Source: Glaciecola sp965658765 (GTDB taxonomy: Bacteria > Pseudomonadota > Gammaproteobacteria > Enterobacterales > Alteromonadaceae). Taken from it: a stretch of DNA of 64,000 bases. Shown here in pieces: positions 8,533-16,272 of the stretch; positions within the stretch are counted from its first letter, which is position 1; each line of letters opens with the position of its first letter. Made by a program: the position numbers and the translations under genes. Under the pieces are notes generated by a model that was not told the origin of the DNA, searched no databases, and saw only the letters and a program-made list of their open reading frames with translations. The stretch is taken from contig CBFHTO010000009.1 of assembly GCA_965658765.1 (NCBI GenBank), positions 14,087-78,086 on the forward strand, written 5' to 3'.

Positions 8533-9869
8533 GCCTTTGGTCCCAATTTTGGTGAATCACCCTTTTTTAACTGATTCAAGCGGATCGCGACAGCGTTCGC
8601 GTGAGCGTCTAAGCCCTCTGCATTTGCCAAATTAATTATCGCAGGTCCAATATGCCTAAGTCCCTCTTGAGTAAGCGTTTGAACAGTAAAACGTCTCATG
8701 AAGTCTAATAAACCTAGGCTAGAGTAGTTTCGCGAGTATCCATATGTCGGCAATACATGGTTGGTTCCACTTGCATAATCACCTGCAGATTCAGGTGAGA
8801 ATTCCCCAACAAATATTGAACCTGCGTTTTTCACCCTTTTTGCTACGTCTGATGAATCTTTGGTCTGGATAATTAAGTGCTCAGCGGCATAGCGATTTAC
8901 AACATTGATAGACGCTTCGAGACTGTCGGTCACTATAAAACGACTATTGGCAATAGACTGTTCGGCAATTTCTTTTCTAGCAAGCGCCTTCAACTGCTCT
9001 TTCACGGCCTCACGGACACGATCAATGAAGTCAGCATCATCAGCAACCACGACTGCTTGTGAGTCAACACCGTGTTCTGCTTGGCTAAGTAGGTCACTGG
9101 CAACAAACTCAGCGTTTGCGCTATTATCTGCAAGTACTAACACCTCAGATGGGCCTGCCGGCATATCGATTGCGGCGCCAAAGACTTGCTGGCTTACTTG
9201 CTGCTTTGCCTCGGTAACAAAACTATTACCTGGGCCGTATATTTTATCGACCTTTTCTATGGACTCGGTGCCATATGCCATCGCTGCAATTGCTTGGGCA
9301 CCTCCACATAGAAACACATCTCGAATCCCGCATTTTTGGGCGGCATATAGTATTTCAGGTGCCAATGTGCCATTTTTTCCAGGAGGGCTACATAAAATCG
9401 GTACTGCACATCCTGCGACTTGGGCGCATACGCCTAGCATCAAAACAGTTGAGGGCAAAGGAGCACTACCTCCTGGAATATAAAGCCCCACCTTCTCGAT
9501 CGCGGTGTGTTTCAGTTCGCACATGACACCAGGTTGAGTTTCGACTTTTACATCATTAGGTATTTGTGCTTCATGGAATTTTCGGATATTGGTATAGGCC
9601 AAATCTATCGCTGCAATAACATCATCAGAAATATATGAAGACGCAGTCTCAATTTTTTCGAGTGGCAGACGCAAAGACTCAAGATTTGGACAATCAAATG
9701 CCTTGGTATATTCAATAACAGCGCTATCACCGTCTGATTTCACTTTTTCCAATATACTTTTAACTGTTTTTTGCAGTTTTTGTGACTCGCTCATAGCTGG
9801 TCGAGCAATCACAGACTTACGCTCCTCTTCGCTGAGAGAACTCCAACTGCTTGCTAGCGGTATCTTCAT
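8529..9869 (-). CDS. hisD: HisD, histidinol dehydrogenase
   Basis: Zinc-dependent, NAD-linked enzyme that oxidises histidinol to histidine in two steps. The protein is 446 residues. Family hallmarks are the glycine-rich YIPGGSAPLPSTVLMLGV, IYGPGNSFVTEAKQQV, DMPAGPSEVLVLAD and LLSQAEHGVDSQAV (zinc ligands Q and H), and the C-terminal LDAHANAVAIRL. It starts 3 nt after hisG ends and overlaps hisC by 4 nt. Confidence 0.97.
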   Translation of the reverse strand: MKIPLASSWSSLSEEERKSVIARPAMSESQKLQKTVKSILEKVKSDGDSAVIEYTKAFDCPNLESLRLPLEKIETASSYISDDVIAAIDLAYTNIRKFHEAQIPNDVKVETQPGVMCELKHTAIEKVGLYIPGGSAPLPSTVLMLGVCAQVAGCAVPILCSPPGKNGTLAPEILYAAQKCGIRDVFLCGGAQAIAAMAYGTESIEKVDKIYGPGNSFVTEAKQQVSQQVFGAAIDMPAGPSEVLVLADNSANAEFVASDLLSQAEHGVDSQAVVVADDADFIDRVREAVKEQLKALARKEIAEQSIANSRFIVTDSLEASINVVNRYAAEHLIIQTKDSSDVAKRVKNAGSIFVGEFSPESAGDYASGTNHVLPTYGYSRNYSSLGLLDFMRRFTVQTLTQEGLRHIGPAIINLANAEGLDAHANAVAIRLNQLKKGDSPKLGPKA

Positions 9870-9872
9870 GAA

Positions 9873-10772
9873 TCAACCCATCATCTTTTCAATTGGTAAG
9901 ACCAAAATTGAGCTACAGCCTAATGCTTTGAGCTTTTCCATTGTTTCCCAGAATAGTGTTTCTGAACTCACTACATGAATCGCGACTCGCTCGTCATCTC
10001 CCGTGAGGGGTAAAACAGTCGGATTTTCGGCGCCAGGTAACAATGATTTTACTTGTTCCAGATAACTCTTAGGTGCGTGAAGCATTATGTATTTACTTTC
10101 TTTTGCTTGTATCACACCATCAATTCTTGGTAATAGGCGGCTGACAAGGGCTTGCTTTTGCTCGGTAAGCGCCTCTGACTTTTGAATCAATACTGCTTTT
10201 GATGCAAATACTTCGTCTTCTTCTCTAAGACCATTTGCTTCGAGCGTTGCTCCAGTGGATACCAAATCACAAATTGCATCAGCGACACCTGCTCTCGGTG
10301 CTACTTCAACAGAACCTGTAAGCATGACTGCTGACGCGCTTACGTTTTGCTCTTCGAAGAACCTCTCTAGCAAATACGGGTAAGTTGTTGCGACTTTTTT
10401 CCCAGATAAAGAAGCAACGCCTTCGTATTCAAATTCATTTGGTACCGCGATTGAAAGGCGACAACCACCGTAATCCAGTCTGCGTAAAGTTTTAAATTCG
10501 TGTGCTTTATTGGATGCTTTGCGTTCTAGCATTTTTTCTTCAAGTTCATTTTCACCAATAAAACCGAGATCCACCACACCGTCCATTACGAGACCTGGGA
10601 TATCGTCATCTCTGACTCTCAACAAATCGATTGCTTGGTTGGTGCTATGAGCTATAAGAAGCCGATCCCTTATTTGTAATTTAATTCCGATTGCTTTTAG
10701 CAGGGCGATGCTGTCGTCGCTGAGTCTTCCTGATTTTTGCACAGCGATACGTAATCGGTTGCTATCACTCAT
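9873..10772 (-). CDS. hisG: HisG, ATP phosphoribosyltransferase (long form)
   Basis: First, feedback-controlled step of histidine synthesis: ATP plus PRPP to PR-ATP. The frame is open to 10820, but MSDSNRLRIAVQKSGRLSDD is the usual HisG start, and AAGGA sits 7 nt before the ATG at 10772. The resulting 299-residue protein is the long, hexameric HisG with a C-terminal regulatory ACT-like domain (about 225-299), so it needs no HisZ. The PRPP loop is DAICDLVSTGATLEANGL. First structural gene of the operon; expression is set by the upstream attenuator. Confidence 0.96.
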   Translation of the reverse strand: MSDSNRLRIAVQKSGRLSDDSIALLKAIGIKLQIRDRLLIAHSTNQAIDLLRVRDDDIPGLVMDGVVDLGFIGENELEEKMLERKASNKAHEFKTLRRLDYGGCRLSIAVPNEFEYEGVASLSGKKVATTYPYLLERFFEEQNVSASAVMLTGSVEVAPRAGVADAICDLVSTGATLEANGLREEDEVFASKAVLIQKSEALTEQKQALVSRLLPRIDGVIQAKESKYIMLHAPKSYLEQVKSLLPGAENPTVLPLTGDDERVAIHVVSSETLFWETMEKLKALGCSSILVLPIEKMMG

Positions 10773-10828
10773 AGTTGTTTCCTTTAATTCAAAATTTAAA
10801 ATTGATGTTTCACTAATCAAAAGGCTTT

Positions 10829-10866
10829 AAAAGGAAAAGCCCCCGAAAGTTTCCTTCCGAGGGCTT
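10829..10866 (-). terminator. his operon attenuator terminator
   Basis: In the minus-strand transcript a 13-bp stem (10866-10854 with 10849-10837, two G-U pairs) closes on a GAAA tetraloop and is followed by UUCCUUUU. It stands about 60 nt before the hisG start, directly after the leader peptide and its alternative hairpins, as in classical his attenuation. Confidence 0.85.
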
Positions 10867-10923
10867 CAAATTTCGTTCATCGCCAAAGGAAGGACACAGC
10901 CTTCCAAGCACAGACCCGGAAGG
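10853..10923 (-). promoter_or_regulatory. his attenuator: mutually exclusive pairing segments
   Basis: The leader RNA holds four alternating complementary hexamers: CCUUCC (10923-10918), GGAAGG (10905-10900), CCUUCC (10893-10888) and GGAAGG (10858-10853). Segments 1:2, 2:3 and 3:4 can each pair. Segment 4 also lies in the left arm of the terminator stem, so a 3:4 pairing would open the terminator. Segment 1 touches the leader stop codon, so a ribosome stalled on the His codons changes which pairs form. The folding is by eye. Confidence 0.65.
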
Positions 10924-10971
10924 TTAAGTGCGTAAATGGTGGTGATGAGTAAAACTTGGTTTATTGCACAT
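10924..10971 (-). CDS. hisL: HisL, his operon leader peptide
   Basis: A 15-codon frame on the minus strand, ATG at 10971, reading MCNKPSFTHHHHLRT then TAA. Four consecutive His codons make it a ribosome-stalling sensor of charged histidyl-tRNA. Position is right for a leader: upstream of the alternative hairpins, the attenuator and hisG. The ribosome binding site is weak (GAAAUUUGAA). Shorter His run than the seven of E. coli. Confidence 0.8.
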   Translation of the reverse strand: MCNKPSFTHHHHLRT

Positions 10972-11340
10972 ATATATTCAAATTTCAGATGAATAATTTA
11001 ATCGGCATGATGGTATAGAAAGCAAGGGATTTAATCAATACGTTTTGGATAATATCTTATGCAAAATCTCTATTCTGCTTGTCAGACTTTCGTATAGGCA
11101 AATATCTTTTATTGGGGTGGTGGCAGGCTTAGAGGGCATTTATAACAAGTGCGTAATAAGTTCATGTGGGTAGGGGGTCGCTATTGAGTTCTGTTGTTTT
11201 ATCCACTAACTGACATACTTTATTTTGACAGTAATCTCGCTTACCTAAGCTATTTAGAATTAGCGTGATACAATAGCAACATATAAAAAAGTGTAATACT
11301 TGTTCAGTAGCCTCGAATAGCCAAAGACCCGTGAGTACAT
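10972..11340. other. intergenic region between the divergent his leader and a small plus-strand gene
   Basis: A 369-nt AT-rich region that must hold the his promoter (minus strand) and the promoter of the small gene at 11341 (plus strand). TTGATT and TTGCTT stretches near 11000-11030 on the minus strand are possible -35 elements, but I see no convincing -10 at the right spacing. A 63-codon minus-strand frame at 11162-11353 has no usable ribosome site and overlaps the next gene's start; I do not call it. Confidence 0.4.
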
Positions 11341-11571
11341 ATGCAAAATCCATTTACTTCGTTAAATAAAAAAATTAAGTCATCAATCCGTGAAAAAGCC
11401 ATCGCGAGAGCAAAAACCCGTATTGTTATTGCGAAGCAAACGCCTGAAGACTTCACAGTCGAGGAACTAGAAGTCATCGTACAAGAAGAAGAGGAAAAAA
11501 TTTATGCAGGTATTAAGGAGAAGGGTTTGCTTGCGGTGTTAGCGGTACTTGGCATAAATATTTTCGGGTAG
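11341..11571 (+). CDS. small hypothetical protein, acidic helix plus hydrophobic C-terminus
   Basis: A 76-residue protein with ATG start. It has a basic N-terminal half (KKIKSSIREKAIARAKTR), a strongly acidic helix (FTVEELEVIVQEEEEKIY) and a short hydrophobic tail ending LLAVLAVLGINIFG that could touch or enter the membrane. I recognise no family. The next gene starts 1 nt after its stop, so the two form a small operon; the partner is a membrane protein, which makes a membrane-associated complex possible but unproven. Confidence 0.65.
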   Translation: MQNPFTSLNKKIKSSIREKAIARAKTRIVIAKQTPEDFTVEELEVIVQEEEEKIYAGIKEKGLLAVLAVLGINIFG

Positions 11572-11572
11572 A

Positions 11573-12094
11573 ATGAAAGTGATGAATAAGCTAATTAATT
11601 TAATTTTGTCTGGTTTTTTGTGGCGCAAGTATAAGTTTTTTATAGTGTCTTTAGTATTGTTGGTGGCAAGTATTTGGATCGTGGGACAAATCCATATCGA
11701 TTATTTAATGTACAGTGAACGACAAAGTGATGCAGAAGCGATTAACGTCGGTTATTCATTCATGCTTAAATGGTTGGTTTATATCGGTTTAGTGTTGTTA
11801 TTTTTTTATGCCAATCATTTGGCAAACAAGAAGCAAGAGAAAAAAAATCTTCAAGAGACAAAAAACAGTTCTCTTTTTACTATATTAAAAAATAAAACCA
11901 TGCGAACTTCGAAAAGCCCAGAAAAGTCCCAAGATCAAAAGGCGACTAAAACGCAATACACGTCAGCACCTGAAAATGGCTCGAAGGTATGTTCTGACGA
12001 GCCTTTGAGTTCTGACCCTTTTGAACAGATTCGACAAAAGGACAAACTTCGTTCTTATGCTGACGTTTTAATTGAGAAAAAGGAGCGTAAGTAG
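11573..12094 (+). CDS. hypothetical two-helix membrane protein
   Basis: A 173-residue protein with two membrane helices (about residues 22-41 and 63-80) followed by a charged, Lys/Gln/Ser-rich cytoplasmic tail of about 90 residues ending DVLIEKKERK. No known domain is recognised. A second ATG two codons in (11582) would also serve as start. It is coupled to the preceding 76-residue gene, and a chemoreceptor with its own promoter follows. Confidence 0.6.
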   Translation: MKVMNKLINLILSGFLWRKYKFFIVSLVLLVASIWIVGQIHIDYLMYSERQSDAEAINVGYSFMLKWLVYIGLVLLFFYANHLANKKQEKKNLQETKNSSLFTILKNKTMRTSKSPEKSQDQKATKTQYTSAPENGSKVCSDEPLSSDPFEQIRQKDKLRSYADVLIEKKERK

Positions 12095-12169
12095 GTTTTA
12101 ATATAAGAAACAGTCTAATTCTCAAGTATTAGACTAATGACGTAAGACTATCTACGTCCTTCATTGATC

Positions 12170-12196
12170 TAAAATAGATAAATTAATAACCGATAA
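12170..12196 (+). promoter_or_regulatory. sigma-28 (FliA) promoter of the chemoreceptor
   Basis: TAAA (12170-12173), 15 nt, then ACCGATAA (12189-12196). The FliA consensus is TAAA-N15-GCCGATAA, so only one position differs. It lies about 40 nt before the start of a methyl-accepting chemotaxis protein, the usual kind of FliA target. Confidence 0.7.
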
Positions 12197-12234
12197 CGTA
12201 ATATCTTTCTAAAGTTTAATTAGTCGGTGTATTA

Positions 12235-13869
12235 ATGTTTTTTCTTCGTTCTCTCTCCATAAAATATCGTTTATTTTTAATTATAGTGTTCATAGTCGTT
12301 AGCTTTATTGCTGTTGCGTCACAGTCCTTAATTAAAGCTAAAGCAGATTATATTACCTTGAAAAAACAACAAACCGAGCATTTAGTTGAATCATCAGTTT
12401 CAATTGTTCAGCATTATTTTGAAAAGTCACAAAGAGATAAATTATCAACCAAAGAAGCTAAAGAGCTTGTGATCGAAACGTTGAGTTCAATACGATATGA
12501 GAAAGATAATTACTTTTGGATTCAAGATAGTGCAGACGTGATGCTAATGCATCCAACAAACCCACAATTAATCAATAAAAATATCAATGACATTAAAGAT
12601 GCAAACAATCTTCCCTTTTTAAAGGAGCTTAGTGATAAATCAAAATCATCAGGCGGCGCATGGATCGAGTATGAGTGGCGACAGGCTAATAGTACTTCTA
12701 CGGATACCAAAACATCTTATGGAGCCTACTTTGAGCCATGGGGATGGGTTATCGCATCCGGCATGTACATGAACGAAGTAGATGAGTTACATAATGACTT
12801 GATTATAACAATGTTTATCTGGATTGGATTAATCGCTTTGACTTGCCTCGTTATTATTTCACTCATTTCAAATAGCATTGTTCAACCCATCATATACACA
12901 AGTGATCGAATGAAAGAAATTTCTGAGGGTGATGGAGACTTAACACAATCGATAAACGTAAATGGTTCGGATGAAATGAGCAGTATGGCGACTTTTTTCA
13001 ATTTATTTATTGTTAAAATCAAAACAATACTGAGCAAAGTGTCTGACTCTTCAAGTAACCTTTTTGCAGATGCTGAGAATATTTTGAGTGTCGCTGAAAG
13101 GACAAAATCTATAGCAGAGAAACAAAATGAAAATACTTTATCAGTGGCGACGGCCATTGAAGAAATGACATCAAGTATTGAAGAAGTTTCTCGCAGTGCA
13201 AATGAAGCAAAATCGACTATCGATCTTGCCCAAGTTTCTGCAGAGAAAGGACAACAAAGTTTAGTTTCAACTGCGAGTGAAATAAATGGACTTTCGAGTA
13301 ATATAAATAATGTGAATGGTGTGATTTCAGTTTTATCAGATGAAGTGCAAAATATAGGCACAGTACTTGAGGTGATTAGTCAAATAGCAGAGCAAACAAA
13401 TTTATTAGCACTGAATGCCGCTATTGAGGCCGCTCGTGCGGGAGAGCAGGGACGAGGATTTGCAGTAGTTGCCGATGAGGTAAGAACTCTAGCTAGTCGG
13501 ACCGGGAAAAGTACACAAGAAATTCAGGAAATGATTAGTCGATTAAAGGATGGAGCGAAAAATGCGGTTACAGCCGTCGAGCAGAGTCAGGCCTCATCGT
13601 TAAAAACTAAGCAACAAGCCGATGACGCTAACCGAGCATTTGTAGATGTCATGGACAAATTAAATAGCGCAATAAGCAGAAATAACGAAATTGCAGCTGC
13701 AACGGGACAACAGTCAGCCGCTGCAATGGAAATATCTCAAAACGTCTGTTTCCTTAAAGACATTTCTGATGAATCATTACAGGCGGTACAGGATTTATCC
13801 ATTGCAAGTGGAAATTTAAATGAAAATGGAAAACAAATGAAAAGCCTAGTGTCTCAATTTATTATTTAA
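12235..13869 (+). CDS. methyl-accepting chemotaxis protein with a single Cache sensor domain
   Basis: Membrane chemoreceptor, 544 residues. TM1 at about 9-29, a periplasmic sCache-type sensor (about 33-185) with NYFWIQDSADVMLMHP and YFEPWGWVIASGMYM, then TM2 at about 190-212. A HAMP linker follows (about 213-265), and then the coiled-coil signalling domain. Its hairpin tip EQTNLLALNAAIEAARAGEQ is the contact region for CheA/CheW. No C-terminal CheR-tether pentapeptide is seen. Such sCache domains often bind small organic acids; the ligand is not predictable. Monocistronic, with a FliA promoter, so it is made with the flagellar late genes. Confidence 0.93.
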   Translation: MFFLRSLSIKYRLFLIIVFIVVSFIAVASQSLIKAKADYITLKKQQTEHLVESSVSIVQHYFEKSQRDKLSTKEAKELVIETLSSIRYEKDNYFWIQDSADVMLMHPTNPQLINKNINDIKDANNLPFLKELSDKSKSSGGAWIEYEWRQANSTSTDTKTSYGAYFEPWGWVIASGMYMNEVDELHNDLIITMFIWIGLIALTCLVIISLISNSIVQPIIYTSDRMKEISEGDGDLTQSINVNGSDEMSSMATFFNLFIVKIKTILSKVSDSSSNLFADAENILSVAERTKSIAEKQNENTLSVATAIEEMTSSIEEVSRSANEAKSTIDLAQVSAEKGQQSLVSTASEINGLSSNINNVNGVISVLSDEVQNIGTVLEVISQIAEQTNLLALNAAIEAARAGEQGRGFAVVADEVRTLASRTGKSTQEIQEMISRLKDGAKNAVTAVEQSQASSLKTKQQADDANRAFVDVMDKLNSAISRNNEIAAATGQQSAAAMEISQNVCFLKDISDESLQAVQDLSIASGNLNENGKQMKSLVSQFII

Positions 13870-14027
13870 GCAAATTTGGACTACCTATTCCTTGGTGGAC
13901 ATTGGGCTACAAACGAAACTAGTTATCGATGCATGACCTTAATCTTGCATCGCTCGCTTACCTGTTAATTCAGAATTACATTCTACCTATATGTGCAAAA
14001 TAGGCTCTTAATTTATTTTGTTTGCAA

Positions 14028-15413
14028 TTACGTTTTATCACTCTCCTCGTTCGGTATAAATATTTTCACACCACACAAACCAATAATAGTGGCAATGCCA
14101 ATGAGTAGACCAGCCCATGGTTCGAAAAGGCTAAATGCCATTGCGGTAATCACCATTGCCCCACGTTCTGTTGCGTCATTCACTAATGATAAGGCTAAGG
14201 TTGCACATGCAAAAGCGGTTAGGATCAAGGTAACGGCAAGCGCTACTGGTAATAATGGTTGTAACAACGTAACTAAGGGTAAAAGAATGTAGAGAATGGG
14301 TAAACCAAATAAATAAAAGCTCCCTATGCTGTCAAATATAGAGCTTTTTTCATCTTTATTCTGTGCCCATCGCTTAAGTAAGATGACTTGTATGCCTGTC
14401 CATAATACGCCTTGGGTACTGAAAAAGGGTGCAACCACTCCCATTACCGCGTTGCGAATCGAAGTCGCCATGTGGGCTCGACTGCTGTTAATCTCTAACT
14501 TTTCGTCACTACGCTCTGCTTGGGCTTGGTGAATCATCTCATTACCAGTGACAACATCACCGAAAAATAAAATGTAAGTTATCAAAGCTAGTGGAAATGC
14601 AGCAATAAATGTATCTAGCGGAGGCCACCCGATCATAAAGGGTGAGGCTTTGGCCCATAGAGAGGCCGCTCCAGCACCAATATCTAGAATTTCCCACCGA
14701 ATATTGTATTCAAACTCTCCTGTGAAGTACCCAACCGTTCCTGCAATAATAAAACCAGGTAGTAAGCCCAGACCAATTAAGGATGATAAGCCTTTGTTTC
14801 GAGCAGCCAGACCCTGAAGAGGTTTTGAGAAAGCAAACAATAAGCATACGACAACACCAAGTGTTCCAGCTATTGGGGCTGATTCGAATACGTTTGCGGC
14901 GTCACCTTCCTTAGTCACACGCAAAAAGGCAGCAATCGCTGCGCCTAAGATAATACCTCCTTTGAATACGTTAGGGACACTTTTTATGAGTTTTTCACCC
15001 AAGCCGCTCAAACCTAATACCATGAGTATTACGGCGAAATTTATTGATAAAGCGGTCATTGCTTGAAACTGTGCAGTGTGCTCTCCAAGGTATGCTGGTG
15101 AGGTTATAAATGCGACCACAAAGGGTATTGCAGGCGTTAACCAACCCGGTGCATAAGGGTCTCCAAATAACATCCAAGAAAATGAAATAAGAGTGCTATG
15201 AAACATAGCCATCACGACGGCTTCTTCAAAACTTAAACCAAGCAGAGCCATGAAATAAGGAACAAGCGCGAGGCCGGTCGCCCCAGCCACAGCAAAGCCT
15301 TGAAGTACATCGGTCAAGGACCATCTCAAATGTACTAAAGGCACTCGCATCGTAAATGGTCCCCAACGTAGGCCAGGTTGTACGTCGCCTTTACTGCGTT
15401 GTTTCGTTATCAT
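14028..15413 (-). CDS. multipass permease, NCS2-like (tentative)
   Basis: A 461-residue hydrophobic protein with about 12 predicted helices. The frame is open to 15446, but AGGA lies 7 nt before the ATG at 15413, giving the start MITKQRSKGDVQPGLRWGPF. The layout, including APGWLTPAIPFVVAF and a late AVMGVVAPFFSTQGVLW segment, resembles nucleobase/anion permeases of the NCS2/SulP fold, but I do not recognise the exact subfamily and no substrate can be given. It converges with the chemoreceptor gene; the 158-nt gap contains only a modest 7-bp hairpin (13927-13952). No partner genes. Confidence 0.6.
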   Translation of the reverse strand: MITKQRSKGDVQPGLRWGPFTMRVPLVHLRWSLTDVLQGFAVAGATGLALVPYFMALLGLSFEEAVVMAMFHSTLISFSWMLFGDPYAPGWLTPAIPFVVAFITSPAYLGEHTAQFQAMTALSINFAVILMVLGLSGLGEKLIKSVPNVFKGGIILGAAIAAFLRVTKEGDAANVFESAPIAGTLGVVVCLLFAFSKPLQGLAARNKGLSSLIGLGLLPGFIIAGTVGYFTGEFEYNIRWEILDIGAGAASLWAKASPFMIGWPPLDTFIAAFPLALITYILFFGDVVTGNEMIHQAQAERSDEKLEINSSRAHMATSIRNAVMGVVAPFFSTQGVLWTGIQVILLKRWAQNKDEKSSIFDSIGSFYLFGLPILYILLPLVTLLQPLLPVALAVTLILTAFACATLALSLVNDATERGAMVITAMAFSLFEPWAGLLIGIATIIGLCGVKIFIPNEESDKT

Positions 15414-15492
15414 TATTTTTATCCTATCGTTATTATGCGCCCACAAATCAATACCGTGTATAGAGAATCTAACTAATTCAATGGCTTGATGA

Positions 15493-15524
15493 TTAACAAA
15501 AGTACATAATATACGTATTGTTAA
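15493..15524. promoter_or_regulatory. inverted repeat upstream of the permease gene
   Basis: TTAACAA (15493-15499) and TTGTTAA (15518-15524) form a perfect 7-bp inverted repeat with an 18-nt gap, about 80-110 nt upstream of the permease start. It could be a dimeric regulator site; no regulator is assigned. Confidence 0.3.
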
Positions 15525-15667
15525 CGCTTTTGTTTCAATTTTGTAACATTTTAATTTTTACCATATCATCACGATAAGTTATGGTCAGGAATAAGAGAAT
15601 TATTTAACAAGAGGGTGTTGTTCTAAGTGCGGTAAGGAAAGTTTTAGAGTAGAGAAAGATTTAGGAA

Positions 15668-16174
15668 TTAAAACTCATCAAGTAAGCGCAGCTCAAAACG
15701 ATCTGTACTTAGTTCAAGTTGATACTTTTCAGCAAGGCTATCAATTTTTGCTTGTTCTACAGTGAGTTCGTCCATCACTATTGTGTTATCGTCGAGTTCC
15801 CAGAGAAGTCGGCTACCAGCGTAAGCGAAGTTCAGGGAAGTAAGCGCATTTATATTGCCTTTTTCTGCGGCCTCGTTTAGTTTTCGTGACTTGCGATTGA
15901 CCTTGTTTAAAACCTGCTTAAGATCCCAAACGTACTTCACTTCTGTCATAAACGGGTGGTGCTTAATTTTATTTAGAATCAATGCAACAATTAACGCACC
16001 GATGATTACACCGATTAAGTTCCAATGAAAGTGACTGCCATCAGGGGATGGATAAATAGATATTAAGGCTTGTGAGATCCCTAAACTTAGACAAGCAAAG
16101 ACAATGATCGAAGAGATTATGACCACATTTAGATGTTTTCGGTATTTTTGTTTGTCTATTTTTATTAATTTCAT
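15668..16174 (-). CDS. DUF3087 membrane protein
   Basis: The frame opens at 16195, but MKLIKIDKQKYRKHLNVVII, starting at ATG 16174, is the usual opening of DUF3087 proteins, giving 168 residues. Two membrane helices (about 18-40 and 50-70) are followed by a soluble helical C-terminus ending in an acidic EFELRLLDEF-like stretch. The family is found in Vibrio, Shewanella and Alteromonas and has no known function. Here it lies downstream of the sulfate-activation cluster and its SLC13 permease, on the same strand, which may reflect a shared transcript. Confidence 0.75.
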   Translation of the reverse strand: MKLIKIDKQKYRKHLNVVIISSIIVFACLSLGISQALISIYPSPDGSHFHWNLIGVIIGALIVALILNKIKHHPFMTEVKYVWDLKQVLNKVNRKSRKLNEAAEKGNINALTSLNFAYAGSRLLWELDDNTIVMDELTVEQAKIDSLAEKYQLELSTDRFELRLLDEF

Positions 16175-16272
16175 AATCAGAGTCGATCTCGACAAAGTTG
16201 CTTTACCTAAATAATTTGTTTAATTAACTCGGGGCAATCCTAACAGCATTACCTTGAAAACATAAATTGATA

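Noticed and set aside
11162..11353. 63-codon minus-strand frame between the his leader and the next gene
   Set aside because: No ribosome site, overlaps the start of the plus-strand gene, no conserved features.
13927..13952. terminator between the chemoreceptor and the permease
   Set aside because: The 7-bp hairpin lacks a T-run on either strand; noted only as a hairpin.
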